Below, one piece after another: positions 1-11,505 of a stretch of DNA of 64,000 bases. A program made the position numbers and the translations under genes. The notes under the pieces are model-generated. The model was not told the origin of the DNA. It saw nothing but the letters and a program-made list of their open reading frames with translations, and did no database searches. Each line of letters begins with the position of its first letter. Position 1 is the stretch's first letter. This DNA comes from Epiperipatus broadwayi (taxonomy: Eukaryota; Onychophora; Udeonychophora; Euonychophora; Peripatidae), in contig JAQFVV010000064.1 in NCBI GenBank assembly GCA_028023455.1, forward strand, positions 1,025,825-1,089,824. The letters are read 5' to 3'.

Positions 1-1
1 A

Positions 2-1846
2 GGTAAGGTTATAAATGATAAAGAAGTATCACATGAAGTTTTAGAACTAATGAAAGTTTTAAGAAGCAAAATCAATAAAGTACTCAAAAATAAATGCATA
101 AAATGGATATATTATAAAAATAGATACTTACCTATAGGTGATGATGGACAGCTTGTACCTGATATTGAACCTGTATGGCCAGATGAGAACAGTATTTATA
201 TCATTAAATGGATAGATAAAAATGGAATTAAGACACCTTTAGGATTTGATGGCCAACCACTAATTGTTGACAGAATTCCTAAAATTATCCGTTGGTATTG
301 TGTTAATAAAAGATACATTCCTATAGGAGAAGGTGAAAATTCTATACCTAATTTTAAACCAATTGCTGCAAATGAAAAACACCCTCTTATTTTGCGTTGG
401 ATTTTACAAAATAAAAACTATGTCCCTCAAACAGATGATAATGAAACACCAGAAGTTCATGAAATTGTAAAATGGAAAGAGTTAAATGGAATGTTTGTAC
501 CTATTGGCACAGATAGAAAACCTATAGCTACAATTAAACCTTTAGCTCCTGGTGAACAAAATATATTTGTTACATGGAAACATTCACCTAAGGGACTTAT
601 ATTAATAGGACCTGATGGAAAAGAGTCATCTGTTGATAGAGCTGAATTACCAAAAGTTATTAGATGGATTGTTATAAACAATAGATATATCCCTATTGGA
701 AAAAATGAAAAGCCTATTCCAGGAATTCAGCCTATTAAGCAAGGTCAAGAATGTTCTCTTGTCAAAAAATGGATAAATGTACATAATGAATTAATGCCTT
801 TGGTTAACAAAGATGAAGTTGTAAAAATAATAAAAGTATCAAAATTTATCAAGCAAGGTAATAAACTTGTTTGTATTGATACAAATGAAAATAATGTTCC
901 AGGTCTCAGCTCATTAAAACCAGGAGAAACTAATCCATATGTATCTTGGAAATGGAGTGATAATGGATTTATCCCAGTTGGCCCAGATGAAAAACCTGTA
1001 AAATTAGAAATTGTAAAACTCAAACAGTTAAAAATATTTAAATGGGTAATTATTAGTGGCAAATACAATCCTTATGATGAGCATGGAAACGTTGTTCCCG
1101 ATATTAAACCAGTTTTACCTGGGGAAACAAATGAATATATTATAAGATGGGTAAAACGAAATAATAAAGATATTCCAATGGGGTTAGAAAATGAAGTCAA
1201 GGTAGAAAATATTGATGATGACACTGAATTACCAACTAATTTTAAAATTGATTGGGACAATCGAAGTGGAAAATGGACTCCACATGATAGTAGTGGAAAA
1301 GAAATCAATTTAATTATAGAAAATTTAAGCAATAAAGGTTTACAGAAGCTTATGTGGACACGGTTTGGGAAAAAATATGAAAAGATCTATAAATGGCTTA
1401 CACCTATTTTGGATTTGCTATTAAACATTAGACCAGGTTCAGAGAGTATACCAAATGATTCTTTATTGAAAGCACCTTCAGATATAACTAATATACATCC
1501 ATTTCCCAAAGAACAAACTGAGACTACATTACTTAGCTGGCTTCAGAGTGTCTTATTGATCTTAACTCAACCTCTTCCTGAAGCAGAACTTCCATTTGGT
1601 TTGCTAAAATACATAGGTACATTTATGAACAAAATTCAGCAACTCAAAGATTCAGTGCCTCCACCAACTCTTGAATTGCTAGAAATTGAAATTGATCATT
1701 TGGGGCGACCTGTTCCACAAAGTATTAATAATACTCTCTTGCCTTTGCCTTCTCTCTTAGCTTTGCCTCCTCTACCAGAGGGTTTTAAAGAAACCATAAC
1801 ACAAGCAAAATTAACACTTAATAAAGACTTCTTTAAAGAGGATTAA
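2..1846 (+). CDS. 3' part of a protein with tryptophan-anchored 62-residue repeats
   Basis: The frame is open from base 2 and its first Met codon is at 50, so the true start lies left of the window and this is a 3' exon or partial gene. From that Met it reads 598 residues. Residues about 19-402 are a degenerate tandem repeat of about 62 residues: tryptophans at 19, 82, 142, 206, 332 and 402 head units reading roughly W-x5-6-RYIPIG, then KPIPxIKP and PGE. A second half-unit is headed by tryptophans at 54, 117, 176, 241, 300 and 367. The unit near residue 265 has lost its Trp. Residues about 440-598 are a non-repeat tail rich in Leu and Pro (for example PLPSLLALPPLPEG). I see no membrane segment or catalytic motif and do not recognise the family. 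Long uninterrupted coding with conserved repeat positions argues that it is real. Two AATAAA signals overlap or follow the stop. Confidence 0.8.
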   Translation, partial: GKVINDKEVSHEVLELMKVLRSKINKVLKNKCIKWIYYKNRYLPIGDDGQLVPDIEPVWPDENSIYIIKWIDKNGIKTPLGFDGQPLIVDRIPKIIRWYCVNKRYIPIGEGENSIPNFKPIAANEKHPLILRWILQNKNYVPQTDDNETPEVHEIVKWKELNGMFVPIGTDRKPIATIKPLAPGEQNIFVTWKHSPKGLILIGPDGKESSVDRAELPKVIRWIVINNRYIPIGKNEKPIPGIQPIKQGQECSLVKKWINVHNELMPLVNKDEVVKIIKVSKFIKQGNKLVCIDTNENNVPGLSSLKPGETNPYVSWKWSDNGFIPVGPDEKPVKLEIVKLKQLKIFKWVIISGKYNPYDEHGNVVPDIKPVLPGETNEYIIRWVKRNNKDIPMGLENEVKVENIDDDTELPTNFKIDWDNRSGKWTPHDSSGKEINLIIENLSNKGLQKLMWTRFGKKYEKIYKWLTPILDLLLNIRPGSESIPNDSLLKAPSDITNIHPFPKEQTETTLLSWLQSVLLILTQPLPEAELPFGLLKYIGTFMNKIQQLKDSVPPPTLELLEIEIDHLGRPVPQSINNTLLPLPSLLALPPLPEGFKETITQAKLTLNKDFFKED

Positions 1847-1855
1847 TAAAATAAA
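1845..1855 (+). promoter_or_regulatory. overlapping polyadenylation signals
   Basis: AATAAA occurs at 1845-1850 and again at 1850-1855, overlapping and directly following the TAA stop of the repeat protein. If used, the 3' UTR would be very short. The base composition is AT-rich, so chance occurrence is possible. Confidence 0.45.
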
Positions 1856-1909
1856 GTTTAGCTCATATTTCAGTAGCTGTTATTTATTCTAAAGTTCCAT
1901 ATGTTTTAA

Positions 1910-2645
<736 letters not shown>

Positions 2646-2748
2646 TTAAATATAAATAATCCTATGATGGATTAGAGATTACTTGTAAAAATGGTATGAA
2701 TCTCAACCTCGAATATAATAAAAACACAGAATTACTTCTTTATAAAAC

Positions 2749-2792
2749 TGCTTTAATATTTCAACCAGCAGACTGGTTTTCATCAGAAAGCA
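2749..2792 (-). ncRNA. hammerhead-ribozyme-like motif (PLE type, family D)
   Basis: On the minus strand a canonical CTGATGA (2786-2780) is followed by stem II AACCAG-TCTG-CTGGTT (6 bp) and GAAA (2762-2759). The six bases before the core (TGCTTT) pair perfectly with AAAGCA downstream, forming stem I. Stem III would be only two pairs within a palindromic ATAT. Hand-folded; such minimal stem III is known for dimer-acting PLE hammerheads. Confidence 0.65.
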
Positions 2793-2997
2793 CAGCAAAA
2801 TGGCTATTTTTAGAATTTATATGCTAAAATATTACAGACAGTTAGGTATCAAATAACAAAACTACTTCCTATAGGATAAAAATCTTTAAAAAACTTCAAT
2901 TCTTTCACAAAAAACTCATATACATATATTATTATTATTGTCTATTAAAATATATCAAAAAACAATAAAAATATACCATCATATATATACATACCAA

Positions 2998-3001
2998 AAA
3001 A

Positions 3002-3044
<43 letters not shown>

Positions 3045-3075
3045 GTAAAATATATATATATATATATATATATGT
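2998..3075. repeat. TA dinucleotide microsatellites
   Basis: Two (TA)n runs at about 3004-3037 and 3050-3073 lie in the 3' part of the PLE remnant. Confidence 0.95.
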
Positions 3076-3229
3076 ATTTTACTATATACATATGTATATT
3101 ATACACATATTTTTTATATATATTATTTATATTTATTCCACTTTGTGCTAGTCCATCTATAAAATAATTATCTAGGAAACAAAAAAACAAATCCCTAGAA
3201 AACTAGATAATTCAAAGATGTGATAGTAC

Positions 3230-3590
3230 CTTTATTCATATTCATACCATGAGGATGTAATGTCTTAAATTTAAAAATAAACAACTCTTCTTCTGTTTTC
3301 TTTCTCCCATGGAAGAAAAATTATTTTTCATTATAACCACTCTTAAATCATCAATCGAGTGATCAGGTAAATTGAAATGTTAGAAATTGGTCTATCTTCA
3401 TTTTTATGTAAAATATCAAACCTATGGTTGGTCATTCTAATATGTAGACTGTTTGCTGACTCACCTATGTAATGACACAAGCATCTATTACATTTTATTA
3501 AATATACCAAGTTTATACTTTTACAATTGACATAATTGTGGATATACAATTTAAAACCATGAATGGTATCTCCCTGAACCATCTTTGTAA
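3230..3590 (-). pseudogene. PLE GIY-YIG endonuclease C-terminus
   Basis: A 79-codon frame (3582-3343) reads NLVYLIKCNRCLCHYIGES, the GIY-YIG core spacing YLI...YIG, followed by an R and H spaced as in PLE endonucleases (IRMTNHRFD). After a frame change the downstream sequence gives HFNLPDHSIDDLRV and then an EEELFIFKFKTLHPHGMN-like end. This matches the usual PLE tail (H-N...HS, then R..E...L.TL.P.G.N). It is nonfunctional because of the frameshift and missing reverse transcriptase. In PLEs this domain nicks target DNA for priming. Confidence 0.8.
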
Positions 3591-3689
3591 CAATAATATG
3601 TTTGCATATATATAATAAAATAAATGTCTGCTAATATTAATAATTATAAATTGTTTACCATTGTTTGGAATATATTTAAGTTTCGATAT

Positions 3690-4777
3690 ATATATACACC
3701 TGGGTCTCTTTTTATGCGGACTTATTTAACACGATTTTGAAGTTACGATTCATATGTTTCACCGGAAGTCAATCTCCGATAATGCAATATTACTTTAAAT
3801 AATAACTTTTGCGCACTTACGTTATATTGAAAGTAATAGCACATTATTGGAATTCGACTTTCATCTTAGTAATTTCAATATTTTCAGTGCTTTATAATAG
3901 TAAGATTTTATGCATGTAAATTTGTTCAAACATTATGCATGTTAATTTTGCATTTTAAATCACATTCTGTTTTTGCTTTTTAAAAAAGAACGTAATCAAT
4001 TATTAATCATTTAGTGTCCACAAGTTTATTTTTAAAAGGTCAGTAATAGCAGTGGGCACAATTAAATTTGACAATTAAAAATTAAAATCTGATTTTTAAT
4101 TGTAATTAACAATTTAAAAATTACTTACGGTGATGTGATGTAAAATGAAATTTGATTTTTAAACGGAATTGAAAATTAAAAAATTAAAGACAAAAATAAG
4201 AATTTAATTTTTAGTTGTTAGTTTTAATTAAATTTTTCCCAGCAGTGGTGAATAAATGTCTTTTTATTATCATAAGTCTAAGTTCATAAACAATAAAATC
4301 ATCATCTCAAAGATTAATTACTAATTGTGTTGTCAACAGAAAAACATTAACACAATGTGAGAGTGAACTTGGTGCTAGTTGTATTTCCTCTTGTGAAGAA
4401 TCTATTTTTTAGCAGTTTGCAAATGAAACTGTTTATCGGCAAATAGCGTTAATAATTAAAATGTGTATAAAAAATGTAAATTACTGTACTGTAAATTATG
4501 CATAAAAATATATTATTTTGAATAAAATTAAATATTATAGTTAAAAAAAGTTTGTCTTGTATCAATTTTTTTCAAATTTGAAATTTTTTATTAGTCATAT
4601 TTTATTTCCTTATTTTTTTTTTTTTTGCACGAATTTTAAAGTAAATTTTACATTGGTGCTTTGCTTTTATGCGAGTTTTGAAAAATCACAGTCCGTATCC
4701 CCCCTTTTTCAAGGTAAGTTACGTCTATTTTTGCGTGATCTATCGCGTAAAATGAGACCCAGGTGTATATATATAAG
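3690..4777. mobile_element. non-autonomous DNA transposon with terminal inverted repeats
   Basis: The left end ACACCTGGGTCTCTTTTTA (from about 3697) is matched in inverted orientation by the right end near 4750-4771 (TAAAATGAGACCCAGGTGT). Both are bordered by TATATA, which could be a TA-type target duplication. The interior (about 1.05 kb, very AT-rich) has no transposase-like frame. The superfamily is not recognisable to me. A possible second, nested TIR element lies at about 4049-4244. Confidence 0.6.
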
Positions 4778-6949
4778 AATAGTATTAGAAACAATAAATT
4801 CCAATGATCAATTTGGTATATTAATTGGGATGTCAATCTACACAGCAGTAATATAAAAATAGGTGTTCAAATATAATGCGTTAACAATTTTATATAACGG
4901 AGACTAAATTAAGCATCTGAAAATATTAACAATACATAGATAGTCTGAAAAATTAGTCAAGATAGTACAAAAGCTCAATTATTTCTTTTAATTTTACAAT
5001 CTGTTTATTTCTATGGAAATAATAAATATTTCATGCAGAGATATCTCAACTCTAAGAAATTGATTATAATTTTTTATATAACTAAATAAGCATATATACC
5101 AATATCTATGCGATGAAATCAATCAGATAAATGTGATGTCAAGAAAATAAAGGATTAAAAAAAAAAAATTATTTAATAATAAAACAAATATTAGGATTGC
5201 ATATACCAAATAACTATACATAAGATAATTTCATGAACAGAAAAATATCAATGTAGTATGAAAATATATTCAATAATATTTATAAAAATATCTTTATAAG
5301 AAGAGTTTATAATCCAATTATTAATTTTAATATATCTTTAATTCTTTAAATTATTAAATCAGTAGGTGTGGGTAAGATATTTGAATTCCAACAAATTATA
5401 TGAAAGAAAAAAACGAATTAGTGATAATTAATAAATGTGATAAGCTGTGGTGATAACATTAATAAATATATGTTAAAATTATAATCATTTTTAAATGTGT
5501 TGTACATATAAAAAAGCCACTCTAAATGACTAAGGTTATTCCTACTTCAAGAAAGAAAAACAAAGAACTCTACAACTGACTTTCACAATGATTATACAAA
5601 CCAGTCCATAAACCGCAAATACATTCACATGTAAAACATACTTGATAATTTTTTTTGTTTATTTGATATTTTGCACTGTTGTCTTACAATTTCTTCATCA
5701 ATAAAAAAATTCTTCATGAAATATTTTAACATCATGTCTAATATATTTTATAGACTATTATATTTTCCAAACGAAAATAATTAGCTTTGCACTTCATTAA
5801 TAAAGACTAACTCATTCACAAATAAAAATCTGCCCATGTTCATCATAAAACAACCTTTTAGAAAATTGTCCATTCTTCATTTATGTTACATAAAACAAAG
5901 GTGTAGTTTATAATAGTGGACTGCAGGTGATATATTAAAAACCATGTTTATTGGTTTTAGGATCTTCCCAAGTATTTTTAAAATATTACTGAGTATACTT
6001 AAATGTACGTTTTGTAAATACCTTTATTTTGCATCTTCAGATAAGATATCCATGTATCATTTTTTACAATAAATTTGGTAAAATAACAATTCTATGTAAA
6101 GTTAGCGTAGCTGCAGTAATAATTCTTTGTTACCATGTTGAATAAAGTTTCCTTTTAGTGTCTGAATTGTACCTCAAAATTTAAGTCCCCAACTTGTAAG
6201 ATAAGTAAACTGCTTTATATTTTAAGTTAATAACCATACAATCTAAAAGTTATTGAGGATTTTTTTATCATTATAGGCCAAAAAAGAACGAGCTTCTTTT
6301 TTAAACGTTAATTAATAAAAGTTTTATACGATGCATTAATTATATTGAGTAAATGGCCTTGTAAACTGGCAAAATAGCAAAATCATCACTTACAGTAAAT
6401 CTAAAATCCAAAAAAAAAGAAATTCTTTTTGCTTTTAATTCATTCAAATTAGAAATTTTATCATCAAATATATCTTCAGCCCTGTTTTATTAAGCCCTCT
6501 ATAAACAGTTCCAAAGAAAACCGTTATAAAAATTGAAAATAATATTGAAGCAAATATATGTTCTTGTTTAACTTTAGTTTTAGTTTCAAATACTATAATA
6601 AAAATCGCTTCTTGTCGTTCCATCATATAAAAGCTGTATAAAACTAATAAATTTTAATAAACAGCCAATATATATAAATAATCTCTTGGACTTATTCAAT
6701 TAACTGAGACAAATGTCTTCACTAAATCAATAAATGCAAGGTATAATAATTCCTTTATTACTTAAATTTCTTGCATTTAACTGGCAATAAAAATAATATA
6801 TACAATGAAGGTTTGATTTTTTTTTAAATCATCTTGATTTTCCAGTAAGCATTTATCTATAATTAGAAGTTATTTATTCAACAAAATTTTGAAAATGATT
6901 TTGTTGAAATGAATAATAATAATAATAACTATACATTGCGCTTGAAACG
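4778..6949. other. AT-rich DNA without recognisable features
   Basis: About 2.2 kb of AT-rich sequence with only short, unconvincing frames. I see no SINE, LINE or hammerhead signature. Confidence 0.6.
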
Positions 6950-7170
6950 GACATCCATGAAGCTGTATTAAAAGTTTATAATTGCTTAGCACTTTCCAGA
7001 ACTTCGTGTTCCCATATTCACAGGTTATAATAATAATTTGTTGTTAGCTTGTCTCGTAGAGATTTATGCGAATATATGCAAATTAACTAGATCGCCCATT
7101 TTTTTGAAATGGAGAAGCAAGCATCTCTCCTATTGATGAAGTTGGGGTTTTCTGCTATAAAGCATGCTTA
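6950..7170 (-). repeat. dispersed repeat, diverged copy
   Basis: In reverse complement it resembles the sequences at 36636-36960 and 42395-42715: a GGGC...CTA...TTTGCAT...ATT.GCAT block followed by a GCTAAGC...TATAA...CTTTTA end. It carries extra sequence relative to those copies. Confidence 0.4.
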
Positions 7171-7172
7171 CT

Positions 7173-7531
7173 TTATCTTGTGCTTGATATCATTGCGCTC
7201 AGTGCGAACCATTTCAACTGAGGTAGGTTCGAAAATGTGGCCTGAGGACCTTTGATGTTCAAAAAATATTGAGCTACCTTCAGATTTGATTCTTGCCCTG
7301 TTATATAAGTATCGATATTGCGATACTCTGGTAGCAATTGCGGCTCATGTTTCCCCATAATATGCCTTTATGGAGGCATGTAATTTTGTAAACAGCCTGA
7401 AATGTTGGGTCAGGTGTGATCTTGTCTTTTGAATTATTTATTAGTCTATTAGTGGCTGGTGGTGTGTGAAAACTTAAAGTGAAATCTGTTGAGAGTGCTT
7501 TAATAATAATAATAATGATATTCAATATCAA
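7173..7531 (-). pseudogene. probable PLE GIY-YIG-like remnant
   Basis: Two overlapping minus-strand frames together read a DPTFQAVYKITCLHKGI segment followed by SNLKVAQYFL and GPQATFSNL. The VYKITC segment sits where a GIY-YIG endonuclease begins in PLEs and related retroelements, and SNLKVAQYF sits where the conserved H/N segment follows. Frameshifts prevent a continuous product. Assignment is by pattern only; a different retroelement ORF remains possible. Confidence 0.45.
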
Positions 7532-8030
7532 TTACTGCAATCTTGACTATTATCTTTATTTTTAAAAAATGAGAACCTTTAAAATATTCTTAAAATCAGT
7601 TGACACAATTTTATGGGTCATTAAATTCATAAAAAATGTTAATATTTTGGAAGCTAATATATCACTGACATACATTAAAACTTATCAAAATATTTTATTA
7701 AAACCTGTAACCTTTCCACAGTTGTGATTACAAAAGGCTGTCTTCACAAAGATGGATATCTTTCCAAATCTATATGAGCAGACAAAATAGATATATTACT
7801 AAAAGTTATCATCTCAATTCTTGTATCATTATTCAAAAGATGGTCAAAATACTTTTTGAACTTACTCAATATATCAAAGTCATCATATCAGGACAGTGCC
7901 ATTACTGGTTTTAATAGGAATATAATAGCATTCTACATATTCATAGATTGCTTTCAGATCATCAAAAAAAGATCGCTTACACATGAAATGATATAACTAT
8001 TCCATAATTATTATATTAGACAATTATTAT
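7532..8030. other. no recognisable feature
   Basis: AT-rich sequence between two PLE remnants. Nothing further is recognised. Confidence 0.5.
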
Positions 8031-8033
8031 TAT

Positions 8034-8818
8034 TAATATAGAAATAAAACAAACTAACTCCTTCTTTTTAAAACTTGATTTATTATGACTATAATCATGA
8101 AAAAGAAATCCGACATTTCGACTATTTTTTATAGTCTTTTTTCAAGGCACACTAAAATAAAATATATATACACAATAAATATCACATATTCCAAAAAAAA
8201 AAAAATTAAATTAATTAAAAATTACAAAATATAAAATATATCCATAACCAAAATTTTCTTTTTTTTTACCTTATCTCACTCCCCTTTCCTATTACAATCA
8301 CAACTTAAACACAACTAATTCCTTTTTAAAAATTCTATATATATCAAATAAAAACTTTTTAATTAAAAACCTATTATTTTCTTTTATCTTTTTCTATTAA
8401 CATCCTATTTAATTTTGGTTTTATTTCATTTATGTATACACCCTCTTTTATTAATAAAAAAAGATAAAAGAAAATAATAGGTTTTTAATTAAAAAGTTTT
8501 TATTTGATATATATAGAATTTTTAAAAAGGAATTAGTTGTGTTTAAGTTGTGATTGTAATAGGAAAGGGAAGTGAGATAAGGTAAAAAAAATAAAATTTT
8601 GGTTATGGATATATTTTATATTTTGTAATTTTTAATTAATTTAATTTTTTTTTTTTTTTTTGGAATATGTGATATTTATTATGTATATATATTTTATTTT
8701 AGTGTGCCTTGAAAAAGACTATAAAAAATAGTCAAAATCGGATTTCTTTTTCATGATTATAGTCATAATAAATCAAGTTTTAAAAAAAAGGAGTTAGTTT
8801 GTTTTATTTCTATATTAG
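8034..8818. mobile_element. Penelope-like element 3' ends in inverted duplication
   Basis: Two nearly identical arms of about 365 bp (8034-8398 and 8449-8816) face each other across a spacer of about 50 bp. Read on the minus strand, the spacer encodes GVYINEIKPKLNRML, the conserved end of a PLE GIY-YIG ORF. The arms are therefore the PLE 3' untranslated region present in both orientations. Each arm contains a hammerhead-like core. Inverted terminal segments are a known outcome of PLE insertion. Arm similarity is high, suggesting a recent event. Confidence 0.75.
8105..8155 (-). ncRNA. degenerate hammerhead-like core in PLE 3' arm
   Basis: The minus strand has TTGAAAA in place of CTGATGA, stem II GACTA...TAGTC, GAAA and a GTC cleavage triplet before GG. 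The mirrored copy on the plus strand is at about 8707-8745, with GAAA changed to AAAA. The core is too altered to be active as it stands. Confidence 0.4.
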
Positions 8819-8867
8819 ATATATATGAACTATTTTGAAAAGAAGAACTATGTGCTGGATATATTAA

Positions 8868-9014
<147 letters not shown>

Positions 9015-9064
9015 TTATTATATAATAATTATATAAATATTATAAATATTAATTGTATTATTTA

Positions 9065-9290
9065 TATCATATCATCATCTCCATTGTCAACCATTATCAA
9101 TTCATTGAAGGATGAAAGTCTCTCCAAGTTTGATCCATCCCTGCTCTTTAAGCTCTCTTCCCATCATGCCTGCACACTTTCTTATTTCATCCATCCATCT
9201 CACATATGGTCTATTTCTGGATCTTTTACAATCTCTTGAAATCCAGTTTAAGATTCCAATTATCCATTTATTACCATGAAAATATTAAAT
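9065..9290 (-). mobile_element. RTE-like LINE, 3'-end fragment
   Basis: Shares with 40975-41230, 50548-50780 and 60262-60480 the blocks CATCTCACATATGGTCT, then TTTTACAATCTCTTG and then TTAAGAT..CAA. On the minus strand this is the C-terminal coding end of a non-LTR retrotransposon. 5'-truncated and decayed. Confidence 0.65.
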
Positions 9291-10252
9291 ATATATATTC
9301 ATAATCAATTGACAAATCATAACTAAATCGAAATAACAGACAGTTCGTTATATAAATATTTAACTAAGCAATATAAAGCTTTTTTTTCTTATCTAGGTTA
9401 TAGATAAATATTAATAACTTTGTAATTATTCCTGGAATTATTTATTTGGGCCTTTTTGTCAAAGCTCACTTCTTGCATTACACTTCTTCTAAAACTTATT
9501 TGTGGCATATCCGAATTTAAATAAGTGATATTAATTTTTTTTTGTCAATTCATTTTCCATGTAGTTTTGCTTAGCGTGTAATTTGTTCTTCAGAATGATA
9601 CATTTATATAAATTTTTGAAGCGTCTAATTAACTTTAAAATGTTAAACAAAAATGATCAATCACTAGTAATTCAGTTAAACCTTCATTTGATATAATGTT
9701 TCTTTTATGGGGGTAAATAAATTTAAAAAGAGATAATTAAGATGATCATTTTGGGGGACAAAAATAGTTATATTGTTTCACTTGTAAATGATAATAGATA
9801 GTTTTATTATTTTCCATGCTTCTCCTCATTATTTGGTTTCCTTTCACTTCTAGACCGCTATGTCTTATGGACTCTTACTCCTGTTTTCTAATTGTTTTAA
9901 CTTTAACTACCCTGTATGTTTTAGCATGATGTAGAAGGTCAGACTTTAGAATGTATGCATCTAGGATCAATCCTGATGTTGGGACATTTGACATTTGAAT
10001 TTTCATGAATTCTCAAACAATAAAGTTATTTAAGCATTTATTTATTTACTTCAACTTAGTTAAGTGTTTATAATATTTTTAATTTTATAAACTTTTTATT
10101 CATTTAAAAAAAAAAACAATTACTTATTAACATTAGTCATATAATTAGCTTAAAATGTTGAATCAATAAATTTTCTATTTTATGAATTTAGTTAACGCTG
10201 CAATTAATTTTAGGCCATAAATATATTTTATTTACAAAACATGTTTATCAGA
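9291..10252. other. no recognisable feature
   Basis: AT-rich sequence; nothing supported. Confidence 0.5.
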
Positions 10253-10620
10253 TTTTCAATGAAATGGACGGCTGAAGAGTTATGGGATGGAGTAGTTTGA
10301 AGCCTGTCCATTAAAGTATAAAGATTAGCTATCTTAATATAAGCTGAGCTTTGATTATATATATATGGAGATGATATTCTGGACCAACTAATGAGTGCTG
10401 TTTTAGCACGAAATACTTTGATTATTTATCTTTTCAACATGTGTGTGATTAAGTGTATCAGCGGTATGAGGTAGCATGGATGGTTGATGGACCTGTGAAA
10501 GTCTGATTTCAAGCTCCTATATATTACATATATAAGTGCAGGTATGAAAAAGCCTGTACTGTAGAAACAAATTCATATTCCAAAACATGTTTATATAAAT
10601 AAAGTTATTAAAATAAAACA
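10253..10620 (+). mobile_element. SINE-like element with hammerhead ribozyme (family A), copy 1
   Basis: Collinear with 48728-49040: the shared 5' block (TTTTCAATGAAATGG, GGCTGAAGAGTT, GAAGCCTGTCCATTAA) is followed by the hammerhead, then an A-box-like stretch (TATCAGCGGTAT near 10456) and a degenerate B-box (GTCTGATTTCAAGCTCC), then TATATTACATATATAA. It ends near an AATAAAGTTATT. The B-box is more decayed here than in the 48.9-kb copy. Confidence 0.7.
10371..10430 (+). ncRNA. hammerhead ribozyme, family A, decayed copy
   Basis: CTAATGA at 10388-10394 (G5 changed to A), stem II GTGCT...AGCAC, GAAA at 10410-10413, and CCAA before the core facing TTTG after the cleavage triplet. Stem III is shortened. 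The G5 change should abolish activity. Confidence 0.7.
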
Positions 10621-11459
10621 AATTAAGCTGATGCATTTTTTTTCAATTAACGATAGAAAATTTTTAATAATTATTTCACTTTAATATAATATATATGTAA
10701 TTCTTTTTTAAAATAAAGAAAAAATATTCGGTCAAATAAGTAGGCAAATTTAATATAAATTTTAATATAATTTATTTTCATGCATGTTATTAATATATAC
10801 TTTTACATCTATTACTGCACATGCTAAATATATAATTTAATATTCACTGTCAGATTTAATTATATATATATATATTTGATATTTTTGGAACTGCCTGTTG
10901 GAAATATTTTTAAAAAAAACATAGTTTAATTTAACATTTTTGCTATTGGTGGAACTTTAATGTTATTTTCAAATCAGTGATTGTAGCGCCTCTACAACGG
11001 TCTTTCTAGCATTTATCACCCCAGTAGATGACTTGTGTGATCAAGTCAAAACATTGGCATATTAATATTTTTTAAAAAATTAACACTGATGAACCCACAA
11101 AATATGCCTTTTATAATATAACCAAGAATGAAAATTAAAAGTTATGTTCATGTAAACAGAAATAGTTTTATCTATTTTGAGATTAACAGGAAGTTATCAA
11201 TTACTAATTGGTAGTCCTGATGCAAACCAAGTTTTCTTCATTATCCTACATAATAATTCTTCCTTTTTTTTTTAAAGAAAATTGGTTAGTCTTAGGATTA
11301 TCAATTACTCTATGACAGTTTCCTTTTCAACATCAAAAAAGGTACATCTATTCCTGTTTATATAGATATAATCACTTAATTTCCATTCTTTATGAAATTA
11401 AAAATTCATAAAAATATTTAATTATATATATATATATATTGTAACCAACGGTATTGTCA

Positions 11460-11505
<46 letters not shown>

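Larger units (their letters stand above)
2700..3600 (-). mobile_element. Penelope-like element, 3' remnant
   Basis: The minus strand reads the C-terminal GIY-YIG region of a PLE (3590 to about 3230), then an AT-rich 3' part interrupted by a TA microsatellite, then a hammerhead-like core at 2749-2792. A coding end followed by a ribozyme-bearing terminal region is the order known in PLEs. The element is 5'-truncated and frameshifted. Confidence 0.7.

Noticed and set aside
1-7. AGGTAAG at the window start as a 5' splice donor
   Set aside because: It matches the consensus, but the reading frame stays open through it into the repeat protein.
4049-4244. Nested hAT-like MITE with CAGTGG/CCAGCAGTG ends
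   Set aside because: Terminal similarity is imperfect and mixed with AT-rich low complexity; no clear 8-bp TSD.
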